Shown one piece after another: positions 52,851-62,929 of a DNA stretch of 64,000 nt. The notes under the pieces are model-generated. The model was not told the origin of the DNA. It saw only the letters and a list, made by a program, of their open reading frames with translations, and searched no databases. Made by a program: the position numbers and the translations under genes. Every line of letters begins with the position of its first letter. Positions within the stretch are counted from its first letter, which is position 1. Source of the stretch: JAFDZV01 sp035549015 (GTDB taxonomy: Bacteria; Bacteroidota; Ignavibacteria; OLB7); contig DASZRW010000019.1 of NCBI GenBank assembly GCA_035549015.1, forward strand, positions 124,001 to 188,000. Reading direction: 5' to 3'.

Positions 52851-55334
52851 CTACTCCATGTCCATCATGTTCGGGTTGTTGTTGCCGGGCTGCTGCTGGC
52901 GCTGGCGCTGATTCCGGTCCGGCGCACCGAACGTATAACTGAATGTCAGGGCCAGAATGCGCGATGTCCACTTCCGCTCGACTTCCGTGTGGGCGGTTGG
53001 ATCGATGCGCGATATCGTGAACTTCTGCGTATTGAACGGATCGCTCAGCCGAAGGCCGATACGCCCCTTGTCGTTGAAGAGCTTCTGCTGCAATGCCACA
53101 TCCATACCCTGCATCGTCCCCATGTGCGCCCCCTCTATGTTCGCCGCCGGATGCAGGAAATACGTGGCCTGCAGGTCGAGCCCCGGCACGATCGTGACGT
53201 TGCCGTTCGCACGAAGCATCCATTGCAGCCCGTTCGCGCTGAACGTGGTGTCCACGTTGCTGGCATCGGTCACGTTCTGATAGGCGCTCGCGAACACGAA
53301 CCCGTTGAACCAGTCCCCCAGACGGACCGTAGCGGTAAGATCACCGCCGTACGTGCTGTTGGTGGCGAAGTTTGCCCAGGTCAGGTACGTGACGCCCGCG
53401 GTATCGGTATACCCATACTGGCGCATCACATCGGTGGTATGGCGATAGAATGCCGTGAGTGTGATCGATGTCTTGTCGGCAAACAGCGTCGTCGCAAACT
53501 CGTAGGCGCTGGTGTACTCCGGCTTCAGATAGGGGTTGCCGGTGCGCCGGAAGTGCAGGTCCTCCACGTTCGTGAACGGATTCAGTGCACGCGTCGATGG
53601 CCGGTTGATACGCCGGCTGACACTGGCCTTGAATTGAAGATCGTCGTCCGGCTTGTACATCAGGAAGGCACTCGGGAAGAGACTGAAGTAGTCGTTGTGA
53701 TACGTCTGCCCCGTGGTCGTCATGTCGAACGTGGTGTACGCCTGCTCCGCGCGAAGCCCGGCCTGCGCACTGATGTGCCCGAAGTCCTGCCCCAGCGTAC
53801 CGTAGACGGCATGTATCGTTCTGCGATAGTCGAACGTATTGTTCAGGGCAGCATCGGGCTGAAAGAGATTGCTCGTGTAGTCGAACGACTCCGATGAGAA
53901 ATCATCGTTCATCATCTCGAGATCGCCCTTGTACCCTGCCTCCATTCTGGTTGCCGAGCCCAGCGGCATCGTGTAATCTGTCTGGAACGCGAGCGAGCGA
54001 TTACGCGTTGTGCCCACCGTGTTCTGCAGCCCCGGTGCGTCCGCGGTGCTTCCGCCATCCAGCGCCAGATTCCGGTTCGTGAACGCGCTGTTCTCCACCC
54101 TCCGGTCGCTGGAAAAGCGGACCTCGCTGGAGAGTTCCTGCCGCGCCGGATCGATCACCCACTTGTGGCTCAGCCGCACATCGGCGTTCGTGCCGTCTCC
54201 CGTAATTGCGGCCGAACGATCGTAGCGGCGCGTGAGCACGTGATTCGTGTCGCGCTCATCGTAATTGGTGAACTGCGTCTCGTTCTGCGCCCGGATGCTT
54301 CCGGTGGCGGCGAGCGTGATCGTATGCTCCTTGTTGATCTTGTAGTCGATCGTCGTGCTCAGCAGATTGAACGGCGTGCGATTGCTTTCATCCGATGTCT
54401 GCTCCAGCACCGGCACCTGGTCCGGGATCAGCGCCTCGCGCGAGTAGCTGCCGGTATTCGCACGATCGCTGTAGTTGAAGCCGTAGTTGGCGAAGATGTT
54501 CCACGGCCCCGATCCGTAGTTGATCGTGCCGCCGATGCTGTAGTTGTCGTGCGTGCCGATCGATCCGTTCACGCCGCCGCTCAGCCCCAGCTCGCTGTTC
54601 TGCTTCAGGACGATATTGATGATGCCGCTCATGCCGTCCGGATCGTACTTGGCCGAGGGATTGGGAATCACCTCGATACGCTCCACCGCGTCGGCCGGAA
54701 GGCCCCGAAGGAACTCGGCCAGCATCGTCCCGGTCACCATCGTGGGGCGCCCGTTGATCTGGACAACCACATTCTGGCTGCCGCGCAGGCTCACGTTGCC
54801 GTCCGGATCCACGTCGATCTGCGGAATGTTGCGCAACAGATCGGAGATCGATCCCCCGGCGGCAACCTTCAACTCGGCGGTCTTGTAGATTGTCCGGTCG
54901 ATCGCCTGTGTCATGAAGTCGCGCTGCGCGTTCACCGTCACCTCCGCGCCGAGGGCAGCGTTCGTCACCATCATCACCTTCCCGAGATCCACCGTGCCGT
55001 TGGCGGCAACCTCCAGGTTGCCGATCAGCCGCGTCACGAATCCCACGAATGCGATGCGTGCGAAATACCTTCCGGGGCGAACGCCGGCTATGCTGAAGCT
55101 CCCGTCTCGTTCAGTGATCGCGCCGGTGACGAGAACGGAATCGCTCATGCGGCGAATGGAAACCGATGCTCGATAGAGCGGCTCGCCGTTGGAGCTGTCG
55201 CGCACGGACCCGGTAATGGTTCCCTGCGGGGCGTTGGCTCCGCCGGGGCCCATGCCGCGGCCGCGCGGGTTCTGCGCCAGAGCGGTTCCGGCGAGCAGCA
55301 GTAGGAGAACAAGCGCAGGGAAAACCCGCGCCAT
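52851..55334 (-). CDS. TonB-dependent receptor-like outer-membrane protein
   Basis: 827 residues from the ATG at 55334 (MARVFPALVLLLLLAGTALA signal; an ATG eight codons earlier is possible). After a Gly-rich spacer comes a carboxypeptidase-regulatory-like domain (GTITGSVRDSSNGEPLYRAS, about 45-125), a plug domain (ISDLLRNIPQIDVDPDGNVS, VVVQINGRPTM, ERIEVIPNPSAKYDPDGMSG), then a large 22-strand-type barrel of the OMP_b-brl_3 kind, ending LALTFSYTFG and a Gln/Asn-rich tail. No TonB box is obvious. Likely transports or binds a substrate at the outer membrane; which one is unknown. Confidence 0.9.
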   Translation of the reverse strand: MARVFPALVLLLLLAGTALAQNPRGRGMGPGGANAPQGTITGSVRDSSNGEPLYRASVSIRRMSDSVLVTGAITERDGSFSIAGVRPGRYFARIAFVGFVTRLIGNLEVAANGTVDLGKVMMVTNAALGAEVTVNAQRDFMTQAIDRTIYKTAELKVAAGGSISDLLRNIPQIDVDPDGNVSLRGSQNVVVQINGRPTMVTGTMLAEFLRGLPADAVERIEVIPNPSAKYDPDGMSGIINIVLKQNSELGLSGGVNGSIGTHDNYSIGGTINYGSGPWNIFANYGFNYSDRANTGSYSREALIPDQVPVLEQTSDESNRTPFNLLSTTIDYKINKEHTITLAATGSIRAQNETQFTNYDERDTNHVLTRRYDRSAAITGDGTNADVRLSHKWVIDPARQELSSEVRFSSDRRVENSAFTNRNLALDGGSTADAPGLQNTVGTTRNRSLAFQTDYTMPLGSATRMEAGYKGDLEMMNDDFSSESFDYTSNLFQPDAALNNTFDYRRTIHAVYGTLGQDFGHISAQAGLRAEQAYTTFDMTTTGQTYHNDYFSLFPSAFLMYKPDDDLQFKASVSRRINRPSTRALNPFTNVEDLHFRRTGNPYLKPEYTSAYEFATTLFADKTSITLTAFYRHTTDVMRQYGYTDTAGVTYLTWANFATNSTYGGDLTATVRLGDWFNGFVFASAYQNVTDASNVDTTFSANGLQWMLRANGNVTIVPGLDLQATYFLHPAANIEGAHMGTMQGMDVALQQKLFNDKGRIGLRLSDPFNTQKFTISRIDPTAHTEVERKWTSRILALTFSYTFGAPDRNQRQRQQQPGNNNPNMMDME

Positions 55335-55638
55335 GATGGTTCGTGATGCTGGAATCATGAAGTCTGAGCGATTGTTGGAGCGCCAATCTACCGAAATCCG
55401 TTGCGCTCATTTCGTAACGGAGTTCATGCAGAGGGATGACAGCGTTGCCTCGTTCGCCCGGGGGCACGACGTAGAGGACGGCGCCGATGCACTTCGGCAT
55501 GGGCGCCATTGTGACGGAAAAGCGAGTGGGATGTTGCGGGTTGTTATCTTCGCGGTCGCGCGGCACCGCCCACAGCGGCCGCGAATGTGTCACAATCCCC
55601 CGACCGTCGCAACAACCAACGCAGGCACCATAGACATC
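55335..55638. other. Divergent region between the receptor gene and the repeat-protein pair
   Basis: About 300 bases with no gene; both promoters should lie here. No recognisable motif or repeat. Confidence 0.45.
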
Positions 55639-57519
55639 ATGGCACCAATAGCCTCTGAACTCTTTCGCATCCGGACCTTCCATTCGGACATGGTCCCGAT
55701 ATCGGACATCTACCACCCGGCCGCCCCATCCGGCGCCGAGGCCGGCGCCGCTTCGCTCGCGAGCCTGATAGCCGAACAGGTGGAGCGCAATCCGGACGCG
55801 TTGCTGGATTATTCGCCGTTCCCGCCGGTGGTTGCCGCCGATCCGGCATACCATTTCCATCCCGGAGCACGGGATGCATTTCGGGGCGAGTCCGATCCGG
55901 ACGACGAGACATGGCGCGACGTCGCGGAGGCGGTGCTCGCCGTCCGCGACGGGCAGATCACGTCGTGGCAGGAATTGGACGGCGTGGTATGCGATGTCGA
56001 TGCGGCGTCGCATCTGGAACGGACGCTGAATGAACTGGATACCGGCGATCTTACCCCCCGGGTTACTGCTGTGTTCGCGCAGCTCGCACGCAACGGCACC
56101 AGCTATAACGGCGTCAAGTGGGGGATCGTGTTCGGCGCACTCGATGAGGATGCATCGGTGGATGAACTGCTGGTTCTTCTGATCCGGCACGCCGAGTTCA
56201 CACCGTACGCGTTTGGTGCGATGGAGACACGCGGCGGCGGGCACGGCGATACAGCCGCAGAGGAGGAGATGCCGCATGCAGCGCATTCTGACGTGGACGG
56301 CTCCGAGCCTGAGGATGAGGCCGACGCCCCGGGCCAGGCTCCCGCCGATGACGATTTCTACCCCTTCAGCCTCCTGCATATCACGGGAGGATGGGGCATT
56401 GCGCAGCTTGTGCGGTCGCTGCTGGAGGGCCGGGTGGATGCGGCCGGCTGGCGGTCGCTGGTGATTCATGGGATGCGCAACGGCGGGCCTGCACGGACCA
56501 CAATCGCAGCACTGCTCGATACGTCGTTCGATCCCCGTTCACTGGTGGAGGGTGCGCTTGCGGGAAACGATCCGGAGCTAGCCCTTGCGATTCTGCGCTG
56601 GCTTGTGGCGAGCGCGTTCGCGAACAACCTCAACCGGCAGAGCTCCTGGGCCACCGGAGCCTGGACGCAGGTGGACAACGTGCTGGCGTTGATCCGGAGG
56701 ATGCCCCCCTCGATCGAAACAATGGAGGCGCTCTACGTGCTCGGCGGCACGAGCGATCTGGACGCCATCGATGCCGGGGAGATGTCCGGCGCACATGGAG
56801 GCGCCCAGTTCCTGACGGAGAAGCAGGTGGCAACGGCGGTGAATATGATGGAGGAGCAGATTTCCCCTTCGCTGCTCGGCGAGGCACTTGCCGATCCGGA
56901 GCATCGCGTGATCGCCCTCTCCATCATCCACGATCTGCATATTACGGAGCTGTATGCATCCGTGGCTGCCCTCTGCAAGGCCGATCCAAGCACGCTGGCC
57001 ATCACCACCCTGATGGTGATCGGCAACGAGAACACGGCCGGCACGCTGCTGGAGCTGCTCCCGGGTCCGGATGAGCTTGCGGCCCGTGCCGCATACGGTA
57101 TGGAGGTGGAGGCGAAACGAGCGGAGACCGCGCAGGAGAGCGAGCCGGCCGGATTCTTCGACGACGCGGAGCCTGCGGACGACGTGCAGCCGGAGCAGGA
57201 GGGAGCCGCGATCGACGGATACGACGACAAGCGTTTCGAGCGGACAACGGTGTACGGCGCTATCATCACGAACATCGGCACGTTGGGGAACGAGGAGGCG
57301 CGGCGATGGATCGTGACCGCCGGCGCGGACTATCATCCGTTCGTTCGCTCCGCCGCGTTGATGGCAATGCGCGACCTGCCGGTCGAGCTGATCGATGAGG
57401 AGTGCAGGCAATTGCTTCGGAACGCACTGGAAGGAACCGAGATGAGCCTCTGGATCACTGCCGACGAGACCGTGCAGGTGCTGGGACTGGAGGATGAGAT
57501 GGGCCCGGAAAACGGATAA
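55639..57519 (+). CDS. Large protein of unknown function, HEAT/ARM-like, first of a paralogous pair
   Basis: 626 residues from the ATG at 55639 (MAPIASELFRIRTFHSDMVP). No signal peptide or membrane helix. Mostly alpha-helical with helical-repeat features towards the end (GTLGNEEARRWIVTAGADYH, then FVRSAALMAMRDLP), like HEAT/ARM scaffolds, and two acidic inserts (near 205-230 and 500-525). Motifs shared with the next gene in the same order are NGVKWGIVFGAL, HAEFTPYAFGAM, ITGGWGIAQLVRSLLEG and VIHGMRNGG. No family recognised. It is 38 bases from its paralogue, so they are probably one operon. Confidence 0.75.
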   Translation: MAPIASELFRIRTFHSDMVPISDIYHPAAPSGAEAGAASLASLIAEQVERNPDALLDYSPFPPVVAADPAYHFHPGARDAFRGESDPDDETWRDVAEAVLAVRDGQITSWQELDGVVCDVDAASHLERTLNELDTGDLTPRVTAVFAQLARNGTSYNGVKWGIVFGALDEDASVDELLVLLIRHAEFTPYAFGAMETRGGGHGDTAAEEEMPHAAHSDVDGSEPEDEADAPGQAPADDDFYPFSLLHITGGWGIAQLVRSLLEGRVDAAGWRSLVIHGMRNGGPARTTIAALLDTSFDPRSLVEGALAGNDPELALAILRWLVASAFANNLNRQSSWATGAWTQVDNVLALIRRMPPSIETMEALYVLGGTSDLDAIDAGEMSGAHGGAQFLTEKQVATAVNMMEEQISPSLLGEALADPEHRVIALSIIHDLHITELYASVAALCKADPSTLAITTLMVIGNENTAGTLLELLPGPDELAARAAYGMEVEAKRAETAQESEPAGFFDDAEPADDVQPEQEGAAIDGYDDKRFERTTVYGAIITNIGTLGNEEARRWIVTAGADYHPFVRSAALMAMRDLPVELIDEECRQLLRNALEGTEMSLWITADETVQVLGLEDEMGPENG

Positions 57520-57557
57520 CAGATCTGAACACGGCAACCGTTCGTAGTACTGTAGGG

Positions 57558-59294
57558 ATGTACCAGGAATTTGCAATCATCGCCACCATTCTCATCACGG
57601 TCTGGTTCATTATCCAGTCCGTGATGCAGCGTCGCCGCAGTGTCGAGTTTCAACGGCATGCGGAGTTACTCCGTATTGCCCGGAGTCTGGCGCGCACGCC
57701 GATGGCTGCTGCTCAGGAGGATCTCTCCTATCTCGAACGGATCCGCGTTGCAATCCGGGAGCATCCGCAGGGGCCGCTTCGCTACGAAGGGTTCCCGCTG
57801 ATCTCCACATCACAGCCGGGCACCTACTACTTCCCCGGCGTGCGCGAGGCTCGTTTCGAGGAGGCGCGTGCAGCGCAGTCCGATGCGGACATGCTCTGCG
57901 CCGCGGTCCTGGCCGTACGCAAGGGCTGGATCGACGACTGGCGCGTGCTGGAGCAGAATGTGCGAAACATCTCGGCCCCGTATCACTTCCGCACCGCACT
58001 GGCATCGCTGCCGTTGAACCAGATCACGGACCGCGTAGTGGATCTCTTCGCCGCAATGGCCTGTCACAGCAGCGATCTGAATGCCGTCAAGTGGGGAATC
58101 CTGATCTCCGGGCTGCGCCTCGACCCGCACCAGGAGCCGTGGATTCCGGAACTGGCGCGCCACTCGGAGTTCACTACCTATGTCTGCATCGTGCTGCAGC
58201 ACGCGCGGTCCGTCTACCCGCATGCAACGAGTGACCTGCTGCGCCTGATTCCGGTCACCGAAGGCTGGGGGTTCTTCCAGGTGCTCAACGCCGTTGCGCG
58301 CGATCCCGGCCTTGCCGCCGATCCCGCGATCAGCCGCGAGCTGTTCGTGCACGGCGTTGCCAACGGCCGGAGCGCAGCCGGCGACGTTGCACGAACGCTG
58401 GTGCAGGCCTGCGACATACGGGCCCGCCTGAAGGATGCCGAGAACGATCCGGTGCTGGCGCGTGCGCTCTTCGCCCTGATCTCCGCGCTTGCCGGCGAGG
58501 GGGAGGCGAACGAACAGTTGCTCCTGCAACTGGACGATGGGGAGAGTCTGGTGATGGCCTACCTCCGTCTGGCCCGGGCGTCGGAAGGATCGATAGAGCT
58601 GATAACGGCCATGCACACGCTGGGCGGCCTGCTGGACAAGGCTCCCCCCTCATGGTCGCGCCGCGAGGAGTTGTTCGAGCAGGCCGGCCGGGTGTTCATG
58701 ACACGGCTTACCCGCAAGGTGCTCTCCGACGCCATCCGCAACGATCACTTCCGCTTCGCGGCGCTGCAGATAGCGATCGAGATGGAGATGAGCGAGCTGA
58801 TGCCGGCCATCATGCTGGATTTCCACACGCGGCCGCATCCGGTGAACGTGAACGCGATCGGAATGCTTGGGAGCGATGAGCATCTGGAGGAGCTGTACGC
58901 GCTTCTTCTCATGGGGGAATCGCAGAGCATGGCGGTTCAGGAGAGCGAGAGCGAGGCCGGGAGCGACGGCCACCACGATCTCGAGGAGATTGCGCGTGCC
59001 GTTGCGCTGCACCACATCGGCAAGCTGAATCGGCCGGGCGTTCTGGAAACGATCAAACGCCATGCACGGCATCATACCGTGATGATGCGCAAGGCGGCTC
59101 TCACCTCGCTCACCCACGTTCAGCGCTGGACGCTGGATGCCGAGTGCAAGGAGCTTGTGCGTGCCGGCCTCAACGACGCCGATCAGCATGTGCGAAGCGC
59201 GGCCCAGGCGGCAGCGCAGTATCACACGATGCATGCAAGCCTGAACCGCCCGGGCTCGGGAACCATCCCGCTCACACCCGGCGCATGGAATTGA
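57558..59294 (+). CDS. Membrane-anchored helical-repeat protein, second of a paralogous pair
   Basis: 578 residues. One N-terminal transmembrane helix (FAIIATILITVWFIIQSVMQ) followed by RRR, placing the rest in the cytoplasm. The body matches the preceding gene in the order NAVKWGILISGL, HSEFTTYVCIVL, VTEGWGFFQVLNAV and FVHGVANGR. It ends with HEAT-like repeats (LEEIARAVALHHIGKLNRPG, MMRKAALTSLTHVQRW). No family recognised. The pair, one soluble and one membrane-anchored, may form a hetero-complex; this is inference. Confidence 0.75.
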   Translation: MYQEFAIIATILITVWFIIQSVMQRRRSVEFQRHAELLRIARSLARTPMAAAQEDLSYLERIRVAIREHPQGPLRYEGFPLISTSQPGTYYFPGVREARFEEARAAQSDADMLCAAVLAVRKGWIDDWRVLEQNVRNISAPYHFRTALASLPLNQITDRVVDLFAAMACHSSDLNAVKWGILISGLRLDPHQEPWIPELARHSEFTTYVCIVLQHARSVYPHATSDLLRLIPVTEGWGFFQVLNAVARDPGLAADPAISRELFVHGVANGRSAAGDVARTLVQACDIRARLKDAENDPVLARALFALISALAGEGEANEQLLLQLDDGESLVMAYLRLARASEGSIELITAMHTLGGLLDKAPPSWSRREELFEQAGRVFMTRLTRKVLSDAIRNDHFRFAALQIAIEMEMSELMPAIMLDFHTRPHPVNVNAIGMLGSDEHLEELYALLLMGESQSMAVQESESEAGSDGHHDLEEIARAVALHHIGKLNRPGVLETIKRHARHHTVMMRKAALTSLTHVQRWTLDAECKELVRAGLNDADQHVRSAAQAAAQYHTMHASLNRPGSGTIPLTPGAWN

Positions 59295-59325
59295 ACCGGA
59301 CGGAGGCATCCTCTCCGTCCGGTTC
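59293..59325 (+). terminator. Stem-loop after the paralogous pair
   Basis: GAACCGGACGGA (59293-59304) pairs with TCCGTCCGGTTC (59314-59325), 12 bp perfect; it begins inside the stop codon of the second gene. Confidence 0.65.
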
Positions 59326-59441
59326 CGTTCGCACTGATCGCGTAGCAGACATGTCGGGCGAACGCCCCGCCGGTGATTGCCGAACGCTTCGGCGAAGGCG
59401 GGGCGCCACGGATCGGCAGCAGTGCGCCGCTCCGGATCTGC

Positions 59442-60356
59442 CTAGATGGAGAAGTCCGCGTACTTGTAGACGTAGTTGTAGTTGAGCCCGTTCTGGCTCT
59501 TCTGCGAGCCGTTCTGATCCAGACCCAGGTAGAGATCACCGCTGTATTCCGCCACTCCCTCGCATCCACAGTACGGTGCCTGCATGTAACCCTGACTCAG
59601 GAACTGCTCCGAGTTGGCGCGCAGCCCCTGCAGTACGCTGAAGTAGGTCGTGGTGTTGTTGCTCGTGCTCTGATCGTCGAAGAGCACGTAGAGGATGTTC
59701 TGGTTGGAGGAATAGAACATGTCGGAGATCTTGTACGCCTGCACCAGCGGCGGATCGAGGCGGTACTTGAACGTGCTCACGGTCTGATGGCCGCCGTTTG
59801 CCGCGGGAAGATCGTAGATGAAGATCGAGCCGGGCGCCTGCTGTGTTGCGGCGAAGAAGTAGCCGTTGTGGCCGGTTGGCACGTCCCATGTCTGAGGGCA
59901 CGCAGAGTACGGAACGTAGGTGCACGCCTCCATTCCGGCGTTGCTTGCCAGCGGCATCCCTCCCAGCGACCACGAGTTCCCCGAATCGGAGAGAAAGTTC
60001 GTGCTGGATGTGTTGGTGATCGTGTACTCCTTGAGGCTCGGATTGGTGTACGGAGCGCTCTTCTCCTTCGCTCCCTCCACACCGATCAGCACGGAGGTTG
60101 TCCCGTTCACCGTCGTGATCGCCTCGAAGTCATAGTCCTTTCCCGTTCCGATCGTCTGCACCTCCTAGCTGCTTCCGTTCTGCGAGCTGAGGCATGCGGC
60201 CTCGCCGTCGTCGCTCGCCAGATACAGCCAGTGATGCCCGCTGTTCGCAACGAACGTGAGGCCGCTCGGCTCCAGATTCTCCGTGGTGGTCGTGTTTGTC
60301 TTGAGGATAACAGAACCGGTGCCGCCGGTCCATGGTGGAAGAGAGGGACTGGACAT
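59442..60356 (-). pseudogene. Gene interrupted by an in-frame amber codon
   Basis: A protein of about 304 codons from the ATG at 60356 (MSSPSLPPWTGGTGSVILKT) reads WLYLASDDGEAACLSSQNGS to a TAG at 60165-60167, then continues in the same frame as EVQTIGTGKDYDFEAITTV to a normal end at 59442 (NYVYKYADFSI). Both parts share the same codon style and form one beta-propeller-like pattern with Tyr/Asp-rich repeats. Either a recent nonsense mutation or a read-through/recoding site. No signal peptide is visible and no family was recognised. Confidence 0.65.
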
Positions 60357-61198
60357 CGTGTTTCTCCGAATGATGTGATCGATGGTTCGATTGCCGCGAG
60401 CCGCGGGAACACCCCGCCCATGGTATGAGCCGGGATTCACCGGCACGTCCCATGTCTGCGGCGCCGGAAGAGCGGCAGGCAGTTGTGCCGTGGCCTTCCG
60501 ACGCCTGCAAACTATCCTCGTCCGCTTCGGAGGTGCTTACCTAGATAGTACCTAGTGGACTGTAGTGACGGAAACGGATGCACCGACCGCCGGCAGATGC
60601 ACCGGACACGGATGGGCGGCATCGCAATCGGCCTTCAACCGGATCACTCTCTGGCACGCCGCACGGCGGCGTGCCGTTTGCAGCTCCATCATCTTCTGCC
60701 GGCCGCCGGGCCGCACAGCGGCGCACCGCTCCCGGCCTGTATGCTCCCCGGCCTTCGGCTGGCGGCCGGAATCACGGTACGCAACCTTCGGCATCAACGC
60801 CGGCGCCTGCTGCCGGAAGCTGCATGGCGTCTGCTACGGACGGGTGCCCGCGATGCGGGGCCATCTCCGGCATGGCCGGGCGTTCCGCCCGTTCCCTGCG
60901 ATATCGCACATGCAGTCACCAGGTATACTCCGCCAGACCGTGCCGCGTGAGAATGCCGGACCGTTGCGGCCCGGGGTATTTGTCGCGATGAGGGGTGGGG
61001 CTTCGCTGATCGGCATCGGCATACAGTCCGCGCGCGCCCGGCCATACACATTTCGCGGTTGCGGAGTATTCTCCGCGACCATTCACGCAGCGCGGTAGTA
61101 CGGCAGCGAGCTACAGAGAGAGAATGGAAGGACGGCGCAACGTTCTGCGGTTGAGCGTCCGGAGCCGATGTCGTTCCCCGCACCAGCGGTGGTCCCGA
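60357..61198. other. Gene-poor interval
   Basis: About 840 bases. Several overlapping frames are open on both strands, but none looks like a protein (Arg/Ala/Pro-rich, no motifs). A 17-base segment at about 60441-60457, encoding QTWDVP on the minus strand, is identical to part of the interrupted gene near 59878-59894, so some of this may be a duplicated remnant. The promoter of the interrupted gene should also be here. Confidence 0.4.
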
Positions 61199-62155
61199 TC
61201 AGAACGGGGAGAACGATTTCACGAAGCGCATCTGGAAGCTCTCTCCGCTGGTGATCGGCCGGTTGGTATCCAGCAGATAGCTCGCCTGAAGGAAGAGATC
61301 GTTCTGAAGCTTGAGCACGATGTTGGCATTCACCCCCCACGCACCGTTCAGCTCGCGGGTAAGCGCATTGCGGGCCTGTACGGAGACGCCGTGCGCCTCG
61401 AACGCAAGCCCTGCGTAGAGCGGGTTCAGCCAGGCGGTAAGCGAGAGGCTCCCGGTGCCGTACGCGAAACCGGTAATGACGCTGGTATCGACGGAGCGCC
61501 CTCCAACCCATGAGAGGCCGGCATTCGCATTGAGCCGGAAGCCGGCCTTCCATGTATCGCCGAGGCCCGCGCGGAAGCTGAGCTCGATGCGCCCGTCGGA
61601 GCCGCTGGAGAGCAGATTCCGGAGGAGCGTGATCGTATCGGCCGAGGAGCTCGCGGACTGGAGTTCGAAGTGAACGTTGTAGCCGATACGGGTCTCGTTG
61701 AAGAACCCGCCGTTGACGGTGTCGTGCATATCGTAGTTTGCAGTGATCGCGGGGGAGATCACTGCGTCGCCCGCCGCATGCGTGGGTTTCAGAAGCAGAT
61801 CGCCGGAAAGCTGCAGAGCCTTCTCCGCGCTTCCCTGAAGCTCATCGATCATGCTGTTCAGCTCCCCCTTCACGCGCTCATCGCCGATCGTGTCCGCCAC
61901 GGCCCGCACGGCATCGATGTCCTCGTACGTGGAGAGCTTGTCGATGATTCCCTGCAGGCGCAACTGTGCGGTGGGATCCTTCATCGTTCCCTTCAGTTTC
62001 AGCAGCGCCTTCTTCACGGCCTCCACGGACTTGGTGGGCGGCCCGGGCGCCGCAGCCATTGCCAGCGGGTGCAGCCCCCCCTGCGCTGCGGCAGTTGAAA
62101 TGTTGAGTACTGCAATCGCCGCTGCAACGATCGGCAGATAGTACCTGGAACTCAT
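61199..62155 (-). CDS. Predicted envelope protein: helical N-terminus, beta-rich C-terminus
   Basis: 318 residues from the ATG at 62155. Signal peptide (YYLPIVAAAIAVLNISTAAA, then QGG). Residues about 30-115 are helical and charged (KSVEAVKKALLKLKGTMKD, ERVKGELNSMIDELQG), possibly a coiled coil. The rest has amphipathic strands (GRIELSFRAGLGDTWKAGFR, SLSLTAWLNPLYAGLAFE, DLFLQASYLLDTN) and ends in an aromatic strand, MRFVKSFSPF, typical of outer-membrane barrels. No family recognised. Confidence 0.7.
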   Translation of the reverse strand: MSSRYYLPIVAAAIAVLNISTAAAQGGLHPLAMAAAPGPPTKSVEAVKKALLKLKGTMKDPTAQLRLQGIIDKLSTYEDIDAVRAVADTIGDERVKGELNSMIDELQGSAEKALQLSGDLLLKPTHAAGDAVISPAITANYDMHDTVNGGFFNETRIGYNVHFELQSASSSADTITLLRNLLSSGSDGRIELSFRAGLGDTWKAGFRLNANAGLSWVGGRSVDTSVITGFAYGTGSLSLTAWLNPLYAGLAFEAHGVSVQARNALTRELNGAWGVNANIVLKLQNDLFLQASYLLDTNRPITSGESFQMRFVKSFSPF

Positions 62156-62352
62156 CGAGAATGCTCCCTGTGTGTTGATGATCAAGCAGGCACTGCCCCG
62201 TGAACTTGAGGGCCTACGCAGGATGCGCGTCGTCGGGATCGGATGCGGGGTGGTGCCTCCTTCCGTTTCAGTCTATGTTACGACGAAACTTCCAACGATC
62301 CATCGTGTACCAGAATCATCCTTCATTCACGTTCAATCCCCGGAGCACGGCA

Positions 62353-62658
62353 ATGGAAAACCATCTCGAGGCGAAGATCCGCGAGGCCCGCGAGCGCGGG
62401 CTGTTCGATAATCTCAAGGGAGCCGGCAGGCCGCTGAAGCTTCCGGCCTACGATGGGACACCGGAGGAATACCGGATCGCCTTCACGATGCTGAAGAATG
62501 CCGGCTATGTTCCGGAGGAGGTGGCGTGGCTGAACCAGATCGCCGCCCTGAAGGAAGAACTGGCAACCCTGGAGAACCCGACCGAACGGAGGGAGATCAT
62601 CGGAAAGATCCAGACGCTGCAACTGAAGGTGGACCTGTTTCGCGAGAGCCTCCGGTAA
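62353..62658 (+). CDS. DUF1992 domain protein
   Basis: 101 residues from the ATG at 62353 (MENHLEAKIREARERGLFDN); the longer upstream frame is not conserved-looking. The motifs REARERGLFDNLKGAGRPL, YRIAFTMLKNAGYVPEEV and the following charged helix are diagnostic of DUF1992, the domain also found in eukaryotic DNAJC28. Small cytoplasmic protein of unknown function. Confidence 0.9.
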   Translation: MENHLEAKIREARERGLFDNLKGAGRPLKLPAYDGTPEEYRIAFTMLKNAGYVPEEVAWLNQIAALKEELATLENPTERREIIGKIQTLQLKVDLFRESLR

Positions 62659-62929
62659 CATCGCAGTACGATCCTTTCGGCCGGATGGCCGCTCCGGGCC
62701 TGACGGCATGCGGTCCGTCCCGCCGGATGCCGGGCGGGCGATGGCACGGGTGCGCCCGCAGGGAAGCCGGGTTTGCATCGGACAACATTCCACCGCTCAT
62801 CACACATCGTTTTGCCCAATCCCCCCTGCGTCGCTAGATTTGCCCCCTCTTTCAATCTCGATAACCCGCCGTGCGAAGCCGCTGCCTGCCTGGCAGGCAG
62901 CATCCGCCCGGCCACGACATATATAAGTC

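Noticed and set aside
60565..61098. 177-residue plus-strand frame in the gap after the interrupted gene
   Set aside because: Several overlapping frames of similar length, none protein-like; treated as non-coding.
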